Origin: Naumannella halotolerans
GTDB taxonomy: Bacteria > Actinomycetota > Actinomycetes > Propionibacteriales > Propionibacteriaceae
Reading direction: 5' to 3'
Assembly (NCBI RefSeq): GCF_004364645.1
Contig: NZ_SOAW01000001.1
Location: 1,116,001-1,180,000 of the forward strand
Length of the DNA: 64,000 nt
Position 1 is the first letter of the stretch, and each line of letters begins with the position of its first letter. The position numbers and the translations under genes are program-made. Shown piece by piece: positions 21,148 through 30,279 of this stretch. Under the pieces are notes generated by a model that worked only from the letters and a program-made list of their open reading frames with translations, searched no databases and was not told the origin of the DNA.

Positions 21148-22563
21148 TCAACGGGTGCGCCGGAGCAACGCCAGGAACATCGCATCGGTGCCGTGACGGT
21201 GTGGCCACAACTGCACGCGGCCGTGCTCGTCCACCGCATCCGGTGCCGACCTGACCACCGCGGGCACGGACTCGACGTCGCCACGCGTGGCCAGTACCGC
21301 ATCCACCACCCCGGCGGTCTCGGCCCGGTGCGGTGAACAGGTGACATAACCGACCAGTCCACCGGGCTCGACCAGGTCGAGGGCGGAGTTCAGCAGCGCG
21401 GTCTGCAGGGGAACCAGTGCGGCGAGGTCCTGCGGGATGCGACGCCAGCGGGCCTCCGGGCGACGCCGCAATGCCCCCAGACCGGTGCAGGGCACATCGG
21501 CCAGCACCCGGGCGAACGAACCCGCGGACCATGGTGGCTGCGTGCCGTCGGCGACCACCACCTCCGGCGGCGGCTGGTAGGCCCGCACCGCCTGGCGTAC
21601 CAACTCCGCGCGATGCGGTGCCACCTCGGCGGCGACCAGGTCGTCACCGTGCTCACGGGCCAGACCCGTCAGCAAGGCGGTCTTGCCGCCCGGTCCGGCG
21701 CACAGATCGAGCCAGCGCCCGGCCGGCGCCGGGGCGGCGGCGAGGGTGGCGGCGACGAGCTGGGAACCGGGGTCCTGCACCCCGACCAGACCTTGCCGCA
21801 GGCCCGGCGCCTCGGCCGGATCACCCGGCCAGGCCACCGCGTACTCGCTGATCCCCGACGGTTCACCACCGGCCTCGATCAGCTCGGCGACCTCGGCCAG
21901 GCCCGGTCGAACCGCCAACCAGGTCCGGGGCGGGAGATTGTTCGCCGCCAGGGCCGCTGGGAGTTCGTCGGCCGGCAGGAGTTCGGCATAGGCGTCGACG
22001 ATCCACCGCGGATGGGCGGTACGCAGGGCCAGCGTGTCGAGCTCGTCGAGGCCGGCGCAGAGCCGGTCCAGCCACTCCTGCTCCGATCGGCGGGTGAGCT
22101 TGCGGGTGACGGCATTGGTCAGCCCGGTGACCTTCTCCCCGATCATCGACCGCGCCAGTTCGACACTGGCCGCGACCGTGGCATGGTCGGGCACCCGCAT
22201 GGCCAGCCCCTGATGGGTGGCCAGCCGGAGCACGTCGAGCAGTTCGGGGTCCAGGCCGTCGATCGGTCGGCCGGAGGCCTCGGCGATGATCGCGTCGTAG
22301 GTGCCGAGGTGTCGGGCGGTGCCGTTGACCAGTTCGGTGACGAAGGCGGCATCCCGACCGCTCAATCCGGCCTCGGCCAGGTTGCCCGGCAGCACCAGAT
22401 TGGCATAGGCGTCGTCACCGGTCACCTGCCGCAGCGTCTGGTACGCCACCCGCCGGGGTGTGTCGATCCGTCCGCGCGAGCGCGGGGAACCGCCCTTGCG
22501 TGGACCGCCGCGGCGGGTCGAGCGACGCCCTGCCGGAGCACCCCGGTCCGCCGGCTCACTCAT
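21148..22563 (-). CDS. rsmB: 16S rRNA (cytosine-967 C5)-methyltransferase
   Basis: A 471-residue SAM-dependent rRNA methylase. The N-terminal NusB-like RNA-binding domain includes AYQTLRQVTGDDAYANLVLP and ELVNGTARHLGTYD. The catalytic domain has LCAGPGGKTALL (SAM motif I), ADVPCTGLGALRRRPEARW (motif IV with Cys) and YVTCSPHRAE (motif VI Cys nucleophile). The ATG at 22561-22563 overlaps the end of fmt by 8 bp, and is chosen over upstream in-frame codons that would run far into fmt. A basic Arg/Gly-rich N-tail precedes the NusB domain. Confidence 0.95.
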   Translation of the reverse strand: MSEPADRGAPAGRRSTRRGGPRKGGSPRSRGRIDTPRRVAYQTLRQVTGDDAYANLVLPGNLAEAGLSGRDAAFVTELVNGTARHLGTYDAIIAEASGRPIDGLDPELLDVLRLATHQGLAMRVPDHATVAASVELARSMIGEKVTGLTNAVTRKLTRRSEQEWLDRLCAGLDELDTLALRTAHPRWIVDAYAELLPADELPAALAANNLPPRTWLAVRPGLAEVAELIEAGGEPSGISEYAVAWPGDPAEAPGLRQGLVGVQDPGSQLVAATLAAAPAPAGRWLDLCAGPGGKTALLTGLAREHGDDLVAAEVAPHRAELVRQAVRAYQPPPEVVVADGTQPPWSAGSFARVLADVPCTGLGALRRRPEARWRRIPQDLAALVPLQTALLNSALDLVEPGGLVGYVTCSPHRAETAGVVDAVLATRGDVESVPAVVRSAPDAVDEHGRVQLWPHRHGTDAMFLALLRRTR

Positions 22564-23485
22564 CGTCGTCGAAGCGTTGGTCGTCGGCGAGCTGTGCCCC
22601 GCGCGCCCAGTCCGCAGCAGCCATCGGCTTCTTGCCGGGGGGTTGGACCTGCAGCAGTTCCAGGGCACGATCGGCGGTACCGACGAGCACCTGTCTGCCG
22701 GTGTTCCGCAACTGTCCGGGCGGCAGCTCCTGCTCCGGCGCCGGCCGGGCGAGGCCGATCTTGAACCGCTGGCCGCGCAGCGTGGTCCAGGCACCGGGGG
22801 CCGGGTTGCAGCCGCGGATCAACCGGTCGATCACCAGCTGTGAGGTGTCCCAGTCGATCCGGGCGTCGTCACTGGTCAGCTTCGGCGCCGAGGTGACCCC
22901 CTCGTCCGGTTGCGGCCGGGGTACGGCACCGGCGGCGATCTCGTCGAGTGTCCGTACCAGCAGTCCCGCCCCGTCGCGCGCGAGCCGGTCGAGCAGGTCA
23001 CCGGCGGTGTCGCCGGGGCCGATCGGTGTCCGGATCTGCCCATACACCGGGCCGGCGTCGAGTTCGCGGACCAGGGAGAAGGTGCAGGCACCGGTTTCGG
23101 CGTCGCCCCCGAGGATCGCGTGCTGTACCGGGGCGGCTCCGCGCCAGCGCGGCAGCAGCGAGAAGTGCAGGTTGACCCAGCCGTGTGCGGGGATGTCGAT
23201 CACCCGCTGCGGCACCAGCGCACCGTAGGCGACCACCGGTACGCAGTCGGGTGCCAGTTCGGTCAGCATCGCTGCGAAGTCGGGATCCTTCGGATGCTCC
23301 GGTTTGTGCACGGGCAGTCCGAGCTCCTCGGCCCGGACGGCCACCGGTGAGGGGCGAAGCTTCTTCCCCCGGCCGGCCGGGGCGTCGGGGCGGGTGATCA
23401 CCCCGAGTACCTGGTGATCGGAGTCGACCAGGGCATCGAGGGAGGCCACGGCGACCTCGGGGGTTCCGGCAAGCAAGACGCGCAC
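22556..23485 (-). CDS. fmt: Methionyl-tRNA formyltransferase
   Basis: A 309-residue enzyme that formylates initiator Met-tRNA from 10-formyltetrahydrofolate. N-terminal MRVLLAGTPEVA, the signature LHFSLLPRWRGAAP with catalytic His and downstream Asp region, and the C-terminal OB domain (PAPGAWTTL) are all present. GTG start (23483-23485). It overlaps the rsmB start, so the two are coupled. Length is normal. Confidence 0.96.
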   Translation of the reverse strand: MRVLLAGTPEVAVASLDALVDSDHQVLGVITRPDAPAGRGKKLRPSPVAVRAEELGLPVHKPEHPKDPDFAAMLTELAPDCVPVVAYGALVPQRVIDIPAHGWVNLHFSLLPRWRGAAPVQHAILGGDAETGACTFSLVRELDAGPVYGQIRTPIGPGDTAGDLLDRLARDGAGLLVRTLDEIAAGAVPRPQPDEGVTSAPKLTSDDARIDWDTSQLVIDRLIRGCNPAPGAWTTLRGQRFKIGLARPAPEQELPPGQLRNTGRQVLVGTADRALELLQVQPPGKKPMAAADWARGAQLADDQRFDDDE

Positions 23486-23556
23486 CGGTCGAGTTTAGTG
23501 CCCCGGTTCGGTGCCCCGGTGCGACCGGTGGCCGGCCGGCGCGAGGTGTCGCCGGT

Positions 23557-24554
23557 TCAGCCCGTACCGCGAAGGACCAGGGTCGGGTTCAGCACCACCC
23601 GGCTCACCGGCACCGAGCTGCCGGCAACCATCGACAGCACCATCTCCAGCGCCATCCGGCCGGATTCGGCGAACGGCTGAGCGACCGTGGTCAGCCCCGA
23701 CATCTCTGCCAGTTCTCCGTCGTCGTACCCGATCACTGCCAGGTCGTCAGGAACCCGGCGTCCGTTGCTGGTCAGCACCCGCAGTGCCCGGGCGGCCAGT
23801 CCGTCGTGGTTGGCCACCACCGCGGTGAGTGACGGATCGGCATCCAAGCACGGCAACCGGCCGTCGACCGAGCCGTCGGGCTCGGCCGGTACGGCAACCA
23901 GCTCGAGGTGCTCGGCCAGCCCGTCGGAGCGCAACATACCGGCCGAGACGTAGTCGGGTGATTGCTGCGGTTCGTGCAGGAAGACCACCCGGCGATGTCC
24001 GGCCGCGGCCAGGTGCTCCCCGATCAACCGCCCCCCGTGCAGATCGTCGATCAGCACCACCGGCGGATCCGCGGCCCGTGGCAGGGAGCGCCGGATGTCC
24101 AGGCCGACGACCGGGAAGCTGGCTCCCGGCTCGCCCGCAGCGCGGTGATGCCGAGCGGTACGCCCATCACGATCAACCCGTCGACACCCCGCCGGGCGGG
24201 CAGGGACTCCAGCAACGGTTCGGTTGCCGCAGCTGCCGAGGCCAGGTCGTAGGGGATCAGGTCCACGGCGGCCTGCCGTGCCCGGTGCAACATCCCGGTG
24301 AGCCGCCGGTAGTAGCTGTTGTAGCTGGAATAGGGCGCCGCCACGGCGATCCTCAGCGCGGTGGTGCGGCGGGAGCCGCGCTCACCCTCACCGCCGACCC
24401 GGTAGCCCAGTTCGGAGGCCGCCCGGATCACCCGCTCCCGGGTCTGCGGGCTCACCCGGTGCGGTGAGTTCATCACCAGCGAGACCGTGGAGATCGAGAC
24501 CTGGGCGCGCTCGGCCACGGTGTAGATGTTCACCGCCTTCGGTTTTCCCTTCAT
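23557..24554 (-). pseudogene. LacI-family transcriptional regulator, frameshifted
   Basis: Two adjacent reading frames together make one complete LacI-type repressor of about 332 residues. The first (from ATG at 24552-24554) has the helix-turn-helix VAERAQVSISTVSLVMN and the hinge helix region ERVIRAASELGYRVG, then the start of the periplasmic-binding-like domain. After GITALRASREPAS the frame is lost; in the neighbouring frame the fold continues as SFPVVGLDIRRSLP to AVIGYDDGELAEM and LVLRGTG. The break is at about 24117-24125 and fits the loss of one base. It is divergent from the esterase-esterase-MFS cluster that it presumably regulates. Either a sequence error or a recent mutation is possible. 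Confidence 0.85.
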
Positions 24555-24580
24555 CGCTGATCACCGTAGCGAAGCCCTTC

Positions 24581-24596
24581 ATCGAAGTGCTTCGAT
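24581..24596. promoter_or_regulatory. Palindrome in the lacI-esterase divergent region, probable operator
   Basis: ATCGAAG-TG-CTTCGAT, two perfect 7-bp arms with a 2-bp centre. It lies 27 bp upstream of the LacI start and 42 bp upstream of the first esterase. Size, symmetry and location match a LacI-family operator controlling both directions. A partial second copy (GAAGCCCTTC) is 1 bp to the left at 24571-24580. Confidence 0.6.
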
Positions 24597-24638
24597 TCCG
24601 CAGGCTGATGTCCGCATCCAACGAAGGAGACCCGCAGC

Positions 24639-25673
24639 ATGCCCGGTAGGAATCGACTCGACGCCTTCGTCGCCGCGCACGAGCGACGGCTGGCACCGTT
24701 CCGCCGACCCGAACCAGCCGATCCCGGTCGCCCGCCGCGAACAGGCCGCACAACTCGACCTCGATTCGGCCGCTGTGTTGGGTCTGCGCCCGCCGCCGAC
24801 CGCGGCCGCGGAGTACACGCTCGGTTCCTCCAGACATCCCGACGTTCCGGTCCGGGTGCACTGGCCGACCGCGCAACGTCCGGCGCCGGCCGAGACCGGC
24901 GGGCTGCCGGTCCTGATCTACTTCTACGGCGGCGCCTGGACCTTGGCCGGGATCGACTGGCTGGGCTGGGACCGGTCGTACCGCGAGCGCGCCGCCGACG
25001 CCGGGGTGATCGTGATCGCCGTCGACTACTCCCATGCCCCGGAGGTGCAGTTCCCCGCCCAACCCGAGCAGGGGTGGACCGTCCTCGAGTGGGCCCACGG
25101 CGCGGCCCGGGAGTTGGGTGGCGATCCGGACAGGCTGGCGATCGGCGGTGCCTCCTCCGGCGGCAATCTGGCCGCGGCGGTGACCCTGATGAACCGCGAT
25201 CGTCACCAACGTCCGATCCGATTGCAGTTGTTGGAGGCCCCCGCCCTTGACCTGACCCTCGGCCACGTCGACGCCGGTGGGGTGAACAAGGCGATTCCCG
25301 ACGTGATCCTGCGACAGATGGCCGCCCGGTTGGTGACCCAGTACCTGGGGACGGACCGCGGTCTGCGTCGACACCCCTACGCCTCGCCGATGCTGGCGCG
25401 GTCCCACGCAGGTCTGCCACCGGCCGTGGTCTGGACCGCCGAGCTGGATCCGCTGCGCGGCGACGGGGAGGCCTATGTGACCACGCTGACCCGGGCCGGT
25501 GTGCCCGCCGTCGGGGTACGGATGATCGGGCAGACCCACACCTCGGGCGGTCTGCGGTCGGTGGTACCGGCAGCCGAGCACCTGCACCGCGATGTGGTGA
25601 GCACTTGCGTACCCTCCACGCACCGGCGCTGGACTATCCGGATCCGTTGCGCACCGAGGACGACCGGGTATGA
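24639..25673 (+). pseudogene. GDXG-family esterase, two frameshifts
   Basis: The natural start is the ATG at 24639 (MPGRNRLDAFVAAHERRLAP), with the AAGGAG ribosome binding site before it. After RPEP the frame breaks near 24710-24725 (one extra base) and continues in another frame as PVARREQAAQLDLDSAA. The catalytic parts are intact there: YFYGGAWTLAG (oxyanion hole, usual HGGG replaced by YGGA), IGGASSGGNLAAA (nucleophile elbow) and ELDPLRGDG (acid). Near 25604-25612 one base is missing, and the original frame resumes as LRTLHAPALDYPDPL and ends TGA at 25671-25673, overlapping the next ATG. The net length is 345 codons, which supports compensating single-base lesions in a once intact gene of 344 residues. 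Confidence 0.8.
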
Positions 25674-26634
25674 GCCCGCGTGATCTCCAGCTCGATCCGG
25701 CGGTCCTACGGTGGCTGAAGCGGATCGACGAACACTCCGCGACGCTGCCGGACCTGCGGCACCCGGGAACCCCTTCGGGCAGGCTGGCCGCAGCGCGCCT
25801 GTCGGATCTGCTGGCCCTCGAGTTCACCGCCGACGAGGCCCCGGAGGTGCGGATCGACGAGATCAGCCTGCCGGGGCCGGCCGGTCCGCTGCGGGTGCGC
25901 CGCTACCGCCCGCCGGCCGACGCCGGAGCCCTGCCCACCCAGCTGTTCCTGCACGGTGGCGGGTTCATCCACGGAACCGTCGACGAGCTGCTGAACGACC
26001 GGTTGTGTGCCCGTCGGGCGCGCAGCAGCGAGCTGCAGGTCCTCTCCCTGGACTACCGACTCGCCCCCGAGGACCGCTTCCCGGCGGGGGTCGAGGATGC
26101 GGTGGCCGCCATCGGGGAGCTGGCCGCCAACCCGGCGCAGCATGGGGTGGATCCCGAACGGCTGGGGATCGGCGGGAACTCCGCCGGTGCCTCGATCGCC
26201 GCCGGTGCGGCCATCGTGCTCCGCGATCGCGGCGGTCCGGCGCTTCGCCATCAGCTGCTGGAGGTCCCCCGATGACGCTGCCTCCGGTGGGGGAATCGGC
26301 GCGGCTGTTCGCCGAGGGGTTCGGGCTGGGACAGGATCAGGCGCTGATGACTGCCTACCTCGGCCCGGGACCGGTACCGCCCCTGGCCTCCCCCGTCGAC
26401 CTGCCGGACCTTTCCGGGCGGCCGGACGCCTTGATCATGGTCGCCGAGTACGACCCGCTGCGTGACTCCGGACTGGCCTATGCCGAGCGGCTGCGGCAGG
26501 CCGGCATACCGACCACGACCGTCGTCGGCACCGGCCATCTGCACGGTACGCCCGGGCTGACCGCCGCCTGGGCCGGAGCCCGTCGATGGCAGGACGAGCA
26601 GGCCGCAGCGCTGAGCGAGGCCTACCACCAGTGA
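25670..26634 (+). pseudogene. Second GDXG-family esterase, one frameshift
   Basis: ATG at 25670 overlaps the stop of the previous esterase (ATGA). The first part has [15 protein letters not shown] (oxyanion hole) and [14 protein letters not shown] (nucleophile elbow). After LLEVP the frame is lost in a run of five C at about 26267-26271 and continues in a different frame as [16 protein letters not shown] to [11 protein letters not shown] (acid) and [10 protein letters not shown] (base). A one-base loss, or two-base gain, in the C run explains it. The reconstructed protein is about 320 residues, normal for the family. A homopolymer is a usual site for sequencing or replication slippage. Confidence 0.8.
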
Positions 26635-26674
26635 TCCGGCATCCGGTCGATGCCCCAGCCCACCTGGAAGGACG

Positions 26675-27956
26675 ATGATGTCACCCCAACTCCCCCACGA
26701 GCCGAACCCCGAGCCGGCCGTCGCCGACGCCGACGCAGTACCCGGTGAGCCCCAGCGGCGGCGGATTCCTGGCGATGTTCATCGCCTCCTGGTTCGGCAT
26801 CAACCTGGTGTTGGGGACGACCATCGGCGCGTCGATCCCGAAGTTCTTCGCCTACTTCGACGACGCCTCGAAGGGCACCAACCTCTCGATCACCGCCGGC
26901 GTCGGCGGCATCGTGGTGACGCTGATCACCCCGCTCTTCGGGCGCCTCAGCGACCGGTCCATGTCCCGGCTGGGCAAGCGACGGCCGTGGATCCTCGGTG
27001 GAGCAGTGGCGGGCCTGCTGGGGGTCGGGTTGCTCGCCGGGGCGGGTTCGTTGGGGCAGGTGGTCCTCGGCTGGGCGATCGTGCAGACCGGTTTCGGCGC
27101 CGCCAATGCTGCGGTGCACGCCCTGTTGGCCGACCAGATCCCGAAACGGATCCGCGCCCGGGTGGCCGCGGCCGCCGGTGCCAGCGGTGGACTGGCGTTG
27201 ATCCTGGGGGCGCAGCTGGTGGCGTTGCTGCCCGAGGACGCCCAGTGGACCTGGTTCGTCGTCCCCGGCGTGATCGGGGCCGGGTTGAACCTCGGCCTGT
27301 TCGTCGTCCTGCGCGACATCGTCCGTACCGAACGCCCCTCGCCGTGGCGGATGTGTTGTCCACCTACTGGTTGGATCCGCGGCGACACCCCGACTTCTTC
27401 TGGGCCTGGACCTGCCGGTTGTTCGTCACCATGTCGATCGTCTCAGTCTCGGCCTACCTGTTGTTCTTCATCATCGACCACCTCGGAATTCCCCGGGAGC
27501 AGGCCAGTCAGGTGCAGGCGAACACCTTGATCGCCTTCACGCTCGGCAACATCGCGATGACCTTGTTGTTCGGCTGGATCTCCGATCGCACCGGTCGCCG
27601 CAAGCCGATCGTCTGGGCTGCCAGCATGTTGTCGGTGGTCGGGCTGGTGGTCGCCATCCTGGCCTCGGACACGACCACCTTCATGATCGGCATCGTGATC
27701 GTCGGCGCCGCCCAGGGCGCCTATGTCTCGGTGGACGTGGCGCTGATGACCGAGGTGCTGCGACCTTCACCGATGCCGGCAAGGATCTCGGCATCGTCGC
27801 CCTGTCCTATCAGGTGCCGCAACTGCTGGTGCCGATCGTGGCGGTACCGTTGCTGGCCATCGGCGGTGGGGAGACTACACCGCGCTGTACGTGGCGGCGA
27901 TCGTCTTCGGCGTGCTCGGCGGGCTAGCCGTACTGCCGGTGCGTTCGGTCAGGTGA
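26675..27956 (+). pseudogene. MFS sugar-type transporter, multiple frameshifts
   Basis: A 12-helix major facilitator transporter recoverable only by joining frames. It begins at the tandem ATGs 26675/26678 with a GGAAGG ribosome binding site, shifts before SGGGFLAMFIASWFG (near 26740), shifts again after RTERPSP (near 27345) into DVLSTYWLDPRRHPDFFWAW, again after MTEVL (near 27762) into TFTDAGKDLGIVALSYQ, and again near 27872 before DYTALYVAAIVFGV, ending TGA at 27954-27956. The conserved MFS loops GRLSDRSMSRLGKRRPW and ISDRTGRRKP are intact. It resembles SLC45-like sugar carriers. It is downstream of two esterases and ends 14 bp before tRNA-Gly. Confidence 0.8.
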
Positions 27957-27970
27957 GCCGGCCGATGTGC

Positions 27971-28044
27971 TGGAGCGGATGGCCTGAATCGAACAAGCGT
28001 CCCCGACGTGGAACGCCGGTGTTCTGCCACTGAACTACATCCGC
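27971..28044 (-). tRNA. tRNA-Gly (anticodon UCC)
   Basis: A 74-nt cloverleaf on the minus strand with encoded CCA. Acceptor arms GCGGATG and CATCCGC pair perfectly, D-stem GTTC/GAAC, anticodon stem CCGGC/GTCGG with one G-U pair, loop GTTCCAC giving anticodon TCC, 4-nt variable loop, T-arm GCTTG-TTCGATT-CAGGC with one G-U pair, discriminator T. The glycine identity follows from the anticodon and the tRNA-Gly-like acceptor. The loop is odd: G32 and C38 could pair, shrinking the anticodon loop to 5 nt. Confidence 0.88.
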
Positions 28045-28148
28045 AAGGCCGTGAGGCCTCGGTCACCGTAGCCGACGGATCTGCCCGGTTCAAACGCGGG
28101 CCGCGCGGGGATCGGACCGGTACGCGAGGCGCAATCGGTCGTTCGGGC

Positions 28149-28212
28149 CTCAGTCCATCACCACCTCAGTCCATCACCACCTCAGTCCATCACCACCTCA
28201 GTCCATCACCAC
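28149..28212. repeat. 16-bp tandem repeat across the priA stop codon
   Basis: Unit CAGTCCATCACCACCT, four copies (28151-28166, 28167-28182, 28183-28198, and 14 bases at 28199-28212) with no mismatch, plus CT at the left edge. On the minus strand each unit reads as the last PriA codons (VVMD) plus TGA. The true stop is at 28198-28200; the other copies are non-coding. There are no spacers, so it is not a CRISPR. Confidence 0.95.
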
Positions 28213-30258
28213 CGGGTCGACCCGGACCCGGATCGCTCCGTCGACCTTCTTCGCGCTGCGCACCCCCTGGGCCTGCTGCAGCAGTCGGCTCAGTCTCACC
28301 CGGTCCCGACGGGGTACGCGTACGGTAAGCCGCTGCAGTTCCTCACCGGGTTTGGATGCGAACGGTACCGGTCCGAGCACCTCGGCCTCGGTCGGCAACT
28401 CGTCCAGCACCGGGGTGAGGAAGTCGGCCACCGAGGCGGGTCCGCCCTCGATCGTGGCCACGGCCGCGGCCGGCGGGAAGTGCGCGGCCGCCCGGTCAGC
28501 GAGTTCACGGCGGGCGAACCCGCCCGGATCGGTACGCACCAGCGCCTGGATCGCCCGCGCATCGGGGGCACCGACCACCATCACCGTGCCACCGGCAGGG
28601 GCGGGACGAACCAGCGCCGTGACGTTCAACCAGCGCCGCAGCGCCTCCTCGCCCGCCCGCAGAGCCGCCCGCGCCAGCAAGGCATCGGCGTCGACCAGCA
28701 GGGCCGCCGCATACCCACCTTCGGCGACGGGTTCGGCCCCGGGTGTGGCGACCACCAGGGCGGGTTTGGCCGAGACCTCCGGGAGCACCCGATTGCCGGC
28801 CGACCGGATCACCACCGTGCCGGGGAAGGCCCGTCCCAGTTCCTCGGCCAGCCTGGTGGCACCGACCACGGGGGCCCGGTGCCGGTCGCTGCCGCACTCC
28901 GGACAGCGCCAGCCGGCGAGCAGGGAACCGCACCAGGCGCAGTCCAGGCCGCCGTCGGGCTGTTCGCGGGCCGGGCCGTTGCAACGCGGACAGCGGATCG
29001 GGGTCCGGCACCGGGCGCAGGCCAAGGCCAGCCGATAACCGGCCCGTGGGATCTGCACCAGTACCGGGCCCTGGGGCAAGGACCGGCGGACGAGTTCGAA
29101 GGTGTCGTGGGGCAGCCGGGAGGTACGGGCCGCGGGGTCGCGGGCCATCGACTCGTCGGTGTCGGAAGCCACCCGAACCACCGGCGCCTCCCGCCTGACC
29201 TCGGCGGTCGGAAGTGCCAGCGGGGTCAGCCATTGGGCGTTGATCAACTGTTCGATCTCGGTGCTCCGGGCGTACCCGGCGAAGAGCACCGCACAGTCCT
29301 GGTCCGCGGCGCGGATCGCCAGTACCTCGCGGGCATGCGGGTACGGGGCGCGCGGCTCCGACAGCAGGTCGTCCCCGTCATCCCACAACGCCACCAGACC
29401 AAGATCATGTACCGGTGCATAGGCGGCCGCGCGGGTACCGATCACCACCTTCACCTGGCCCCGGGAGATCCGCAGGAACTGCCGATAGCGGGCAGAGGGG
29501 CCGAGTTCGGCACTCAGCCGGGCGAACCCTGCGGCCCCGAACCGTTGGGTACAGGCCTGGGCGAGGCGATCAAGATCACGATGGTCCGGGACGATGATCA
29601 ACACACCCCGCCCGCCGGCCACCGTGGCAGCCGCCGCCTGCGCCAGACCGGCCGTCCAGTCGGCATACTCCCCCGCCCCCGGGCAGACCTGCCAGTAGGC
29701 GCGGGGACGACCACCGGTGGCCAGGGCGTTGATCAACTCCGGTCCGGTCGGATAGCGGTCCAGCGGCCCGGCCGACCGGTCGGGTGCGGGCAGTTCGACC
29801 GGACGTGGGGTGGCCTTCTCGGTGGCGGCATGGCGTGGGGGGACCGCCAGCCGCAGGACATCGGCAAAGGTGCCGGCGTAATGATCGGCAACCCGCCGGA
29901 TCAGGCTGACGATCTCCGGTGCGAGCACCGGTTCGGCGGACAGCACGGTGTGCAGGGGTGCGAGAGTGCCGGTGTGCTCGGTCGTGTCGGGCAGATCGAC
30001 GATGAAACCGTCGCGCAGGCGGCCGGCGAACCGTACCCGCACCCGGGCGCCCGGGACCGCGGCCTCGGCCTGGGCCTCGGTCACCGCGTAGTCGAAGAAG
30101 CGGTCCAGGTGAGGCAGGGAGACGTCGACCGCCACCCGGGCGATCCGCAGCGGCGAGCTCTCCGCATCCGCGGACTCCGGGACGGTCGTCGTTGCCGACT
30201 TGCCCGCCTCGGCCGGGAGCAAGGCGTCGTCGGCCGCCGGCGGTCTGCTGTCGGTCAC
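28198..30258 (-). CDS. priA: Primosomal protein N' (PriA), actinobacterial form without ATPase motifs
   Basis: A 686-residue replication-restart protein. The N-terminal 3'-DNA-end binding domain is visible as FDYAVTEAQAEAAVPGARVRVRF. The zinc-binding cysteines are in CARCRTPIRCPRCNGP, DCAWCGS and RCPECGS. The region that should hold Walker A reads CPGAGEYADW, with no GK[ST], and the DEAH box is replaced by WDDGDD, so helicase activity should be absent; this is known of actinobacterial PriA. It probably works as a structural primosome loader. It follows metK by 21 bp on the same strand. The 3' end lies in a 16-bp tandem repeat. Confidence 0.93.
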   Translation of the reverse strand: MTDSRPPAADDALLPAEAGKSATTTVPESADAESSPLRIARVAVDVSLPHLDRFFDYAVTEAQAEAAVPGARVRVRFAGRLRDGFIVDLPDTTEHTGTLAPLHTVLSAEPVLAPEIVSLIRRVADHYAGTFADVLRLAVPPRHAATEKATPRPVELPAPDRSAGPLDRYPTGPELINALATGGRPRAYWQVCPGAGEYADWTAGLAQAAAATVAGGRGVLIIVPDHRDLDRLAQACTQRFGAAGFARLSAELGPSARYRQFLRISRGQVKVVIGTRAAAYAPVHDLGLVALWDDGDDLLSEPRAPYPHAREVLAIRAADQDCAVLFAGYARSTEIEQLINAQWLTPLALPTAEVRREAPVVRVASDTDESMARDPAARTSRLPHDTFELVRRSLPQGPVLVQIPRAGYRLALACARCRTPIRCPRCNGPAREQPDGGLDCAWCGSLLAGWRCPECGSDRHRAPVVGATRLAEELGRAFPGTVVIRSAGNRVLPEVSAKPALVVATPGAEPVAEGGYAAALLVDADALLARAALRAGEEALRRWLNVTALVRPAPAGGTVMVVGAPDARAIQALVRTDPGGFARRELADRAAAHFPPAAAVATIEGGPASVADFLTPVLDELPTEAEVLGPVPFASKPGEELQRLTVRVPRRDRVRLSRLLQQAQGVRSAKKVDGAIRVRVDPVVMD

Positions 30259-30279
30259 CGACCCATCGTAGAGGCGAGG

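Noticed and set aside
23486-28044. Integration of the LacI-esterase-MFS cluster into tRNA-Gly
   Set aside because: The cluster ends beside the tRNA, but I find no copy of the tRNA 3' end near 23.5 kb and no integrase gene.
28149-28212. CRISPR-like short repeat array
   Set aside because: The 16-bp units are directly adjacent with no spacers and there are no cas genes; it is a simple tandem repeat over a stop codon.
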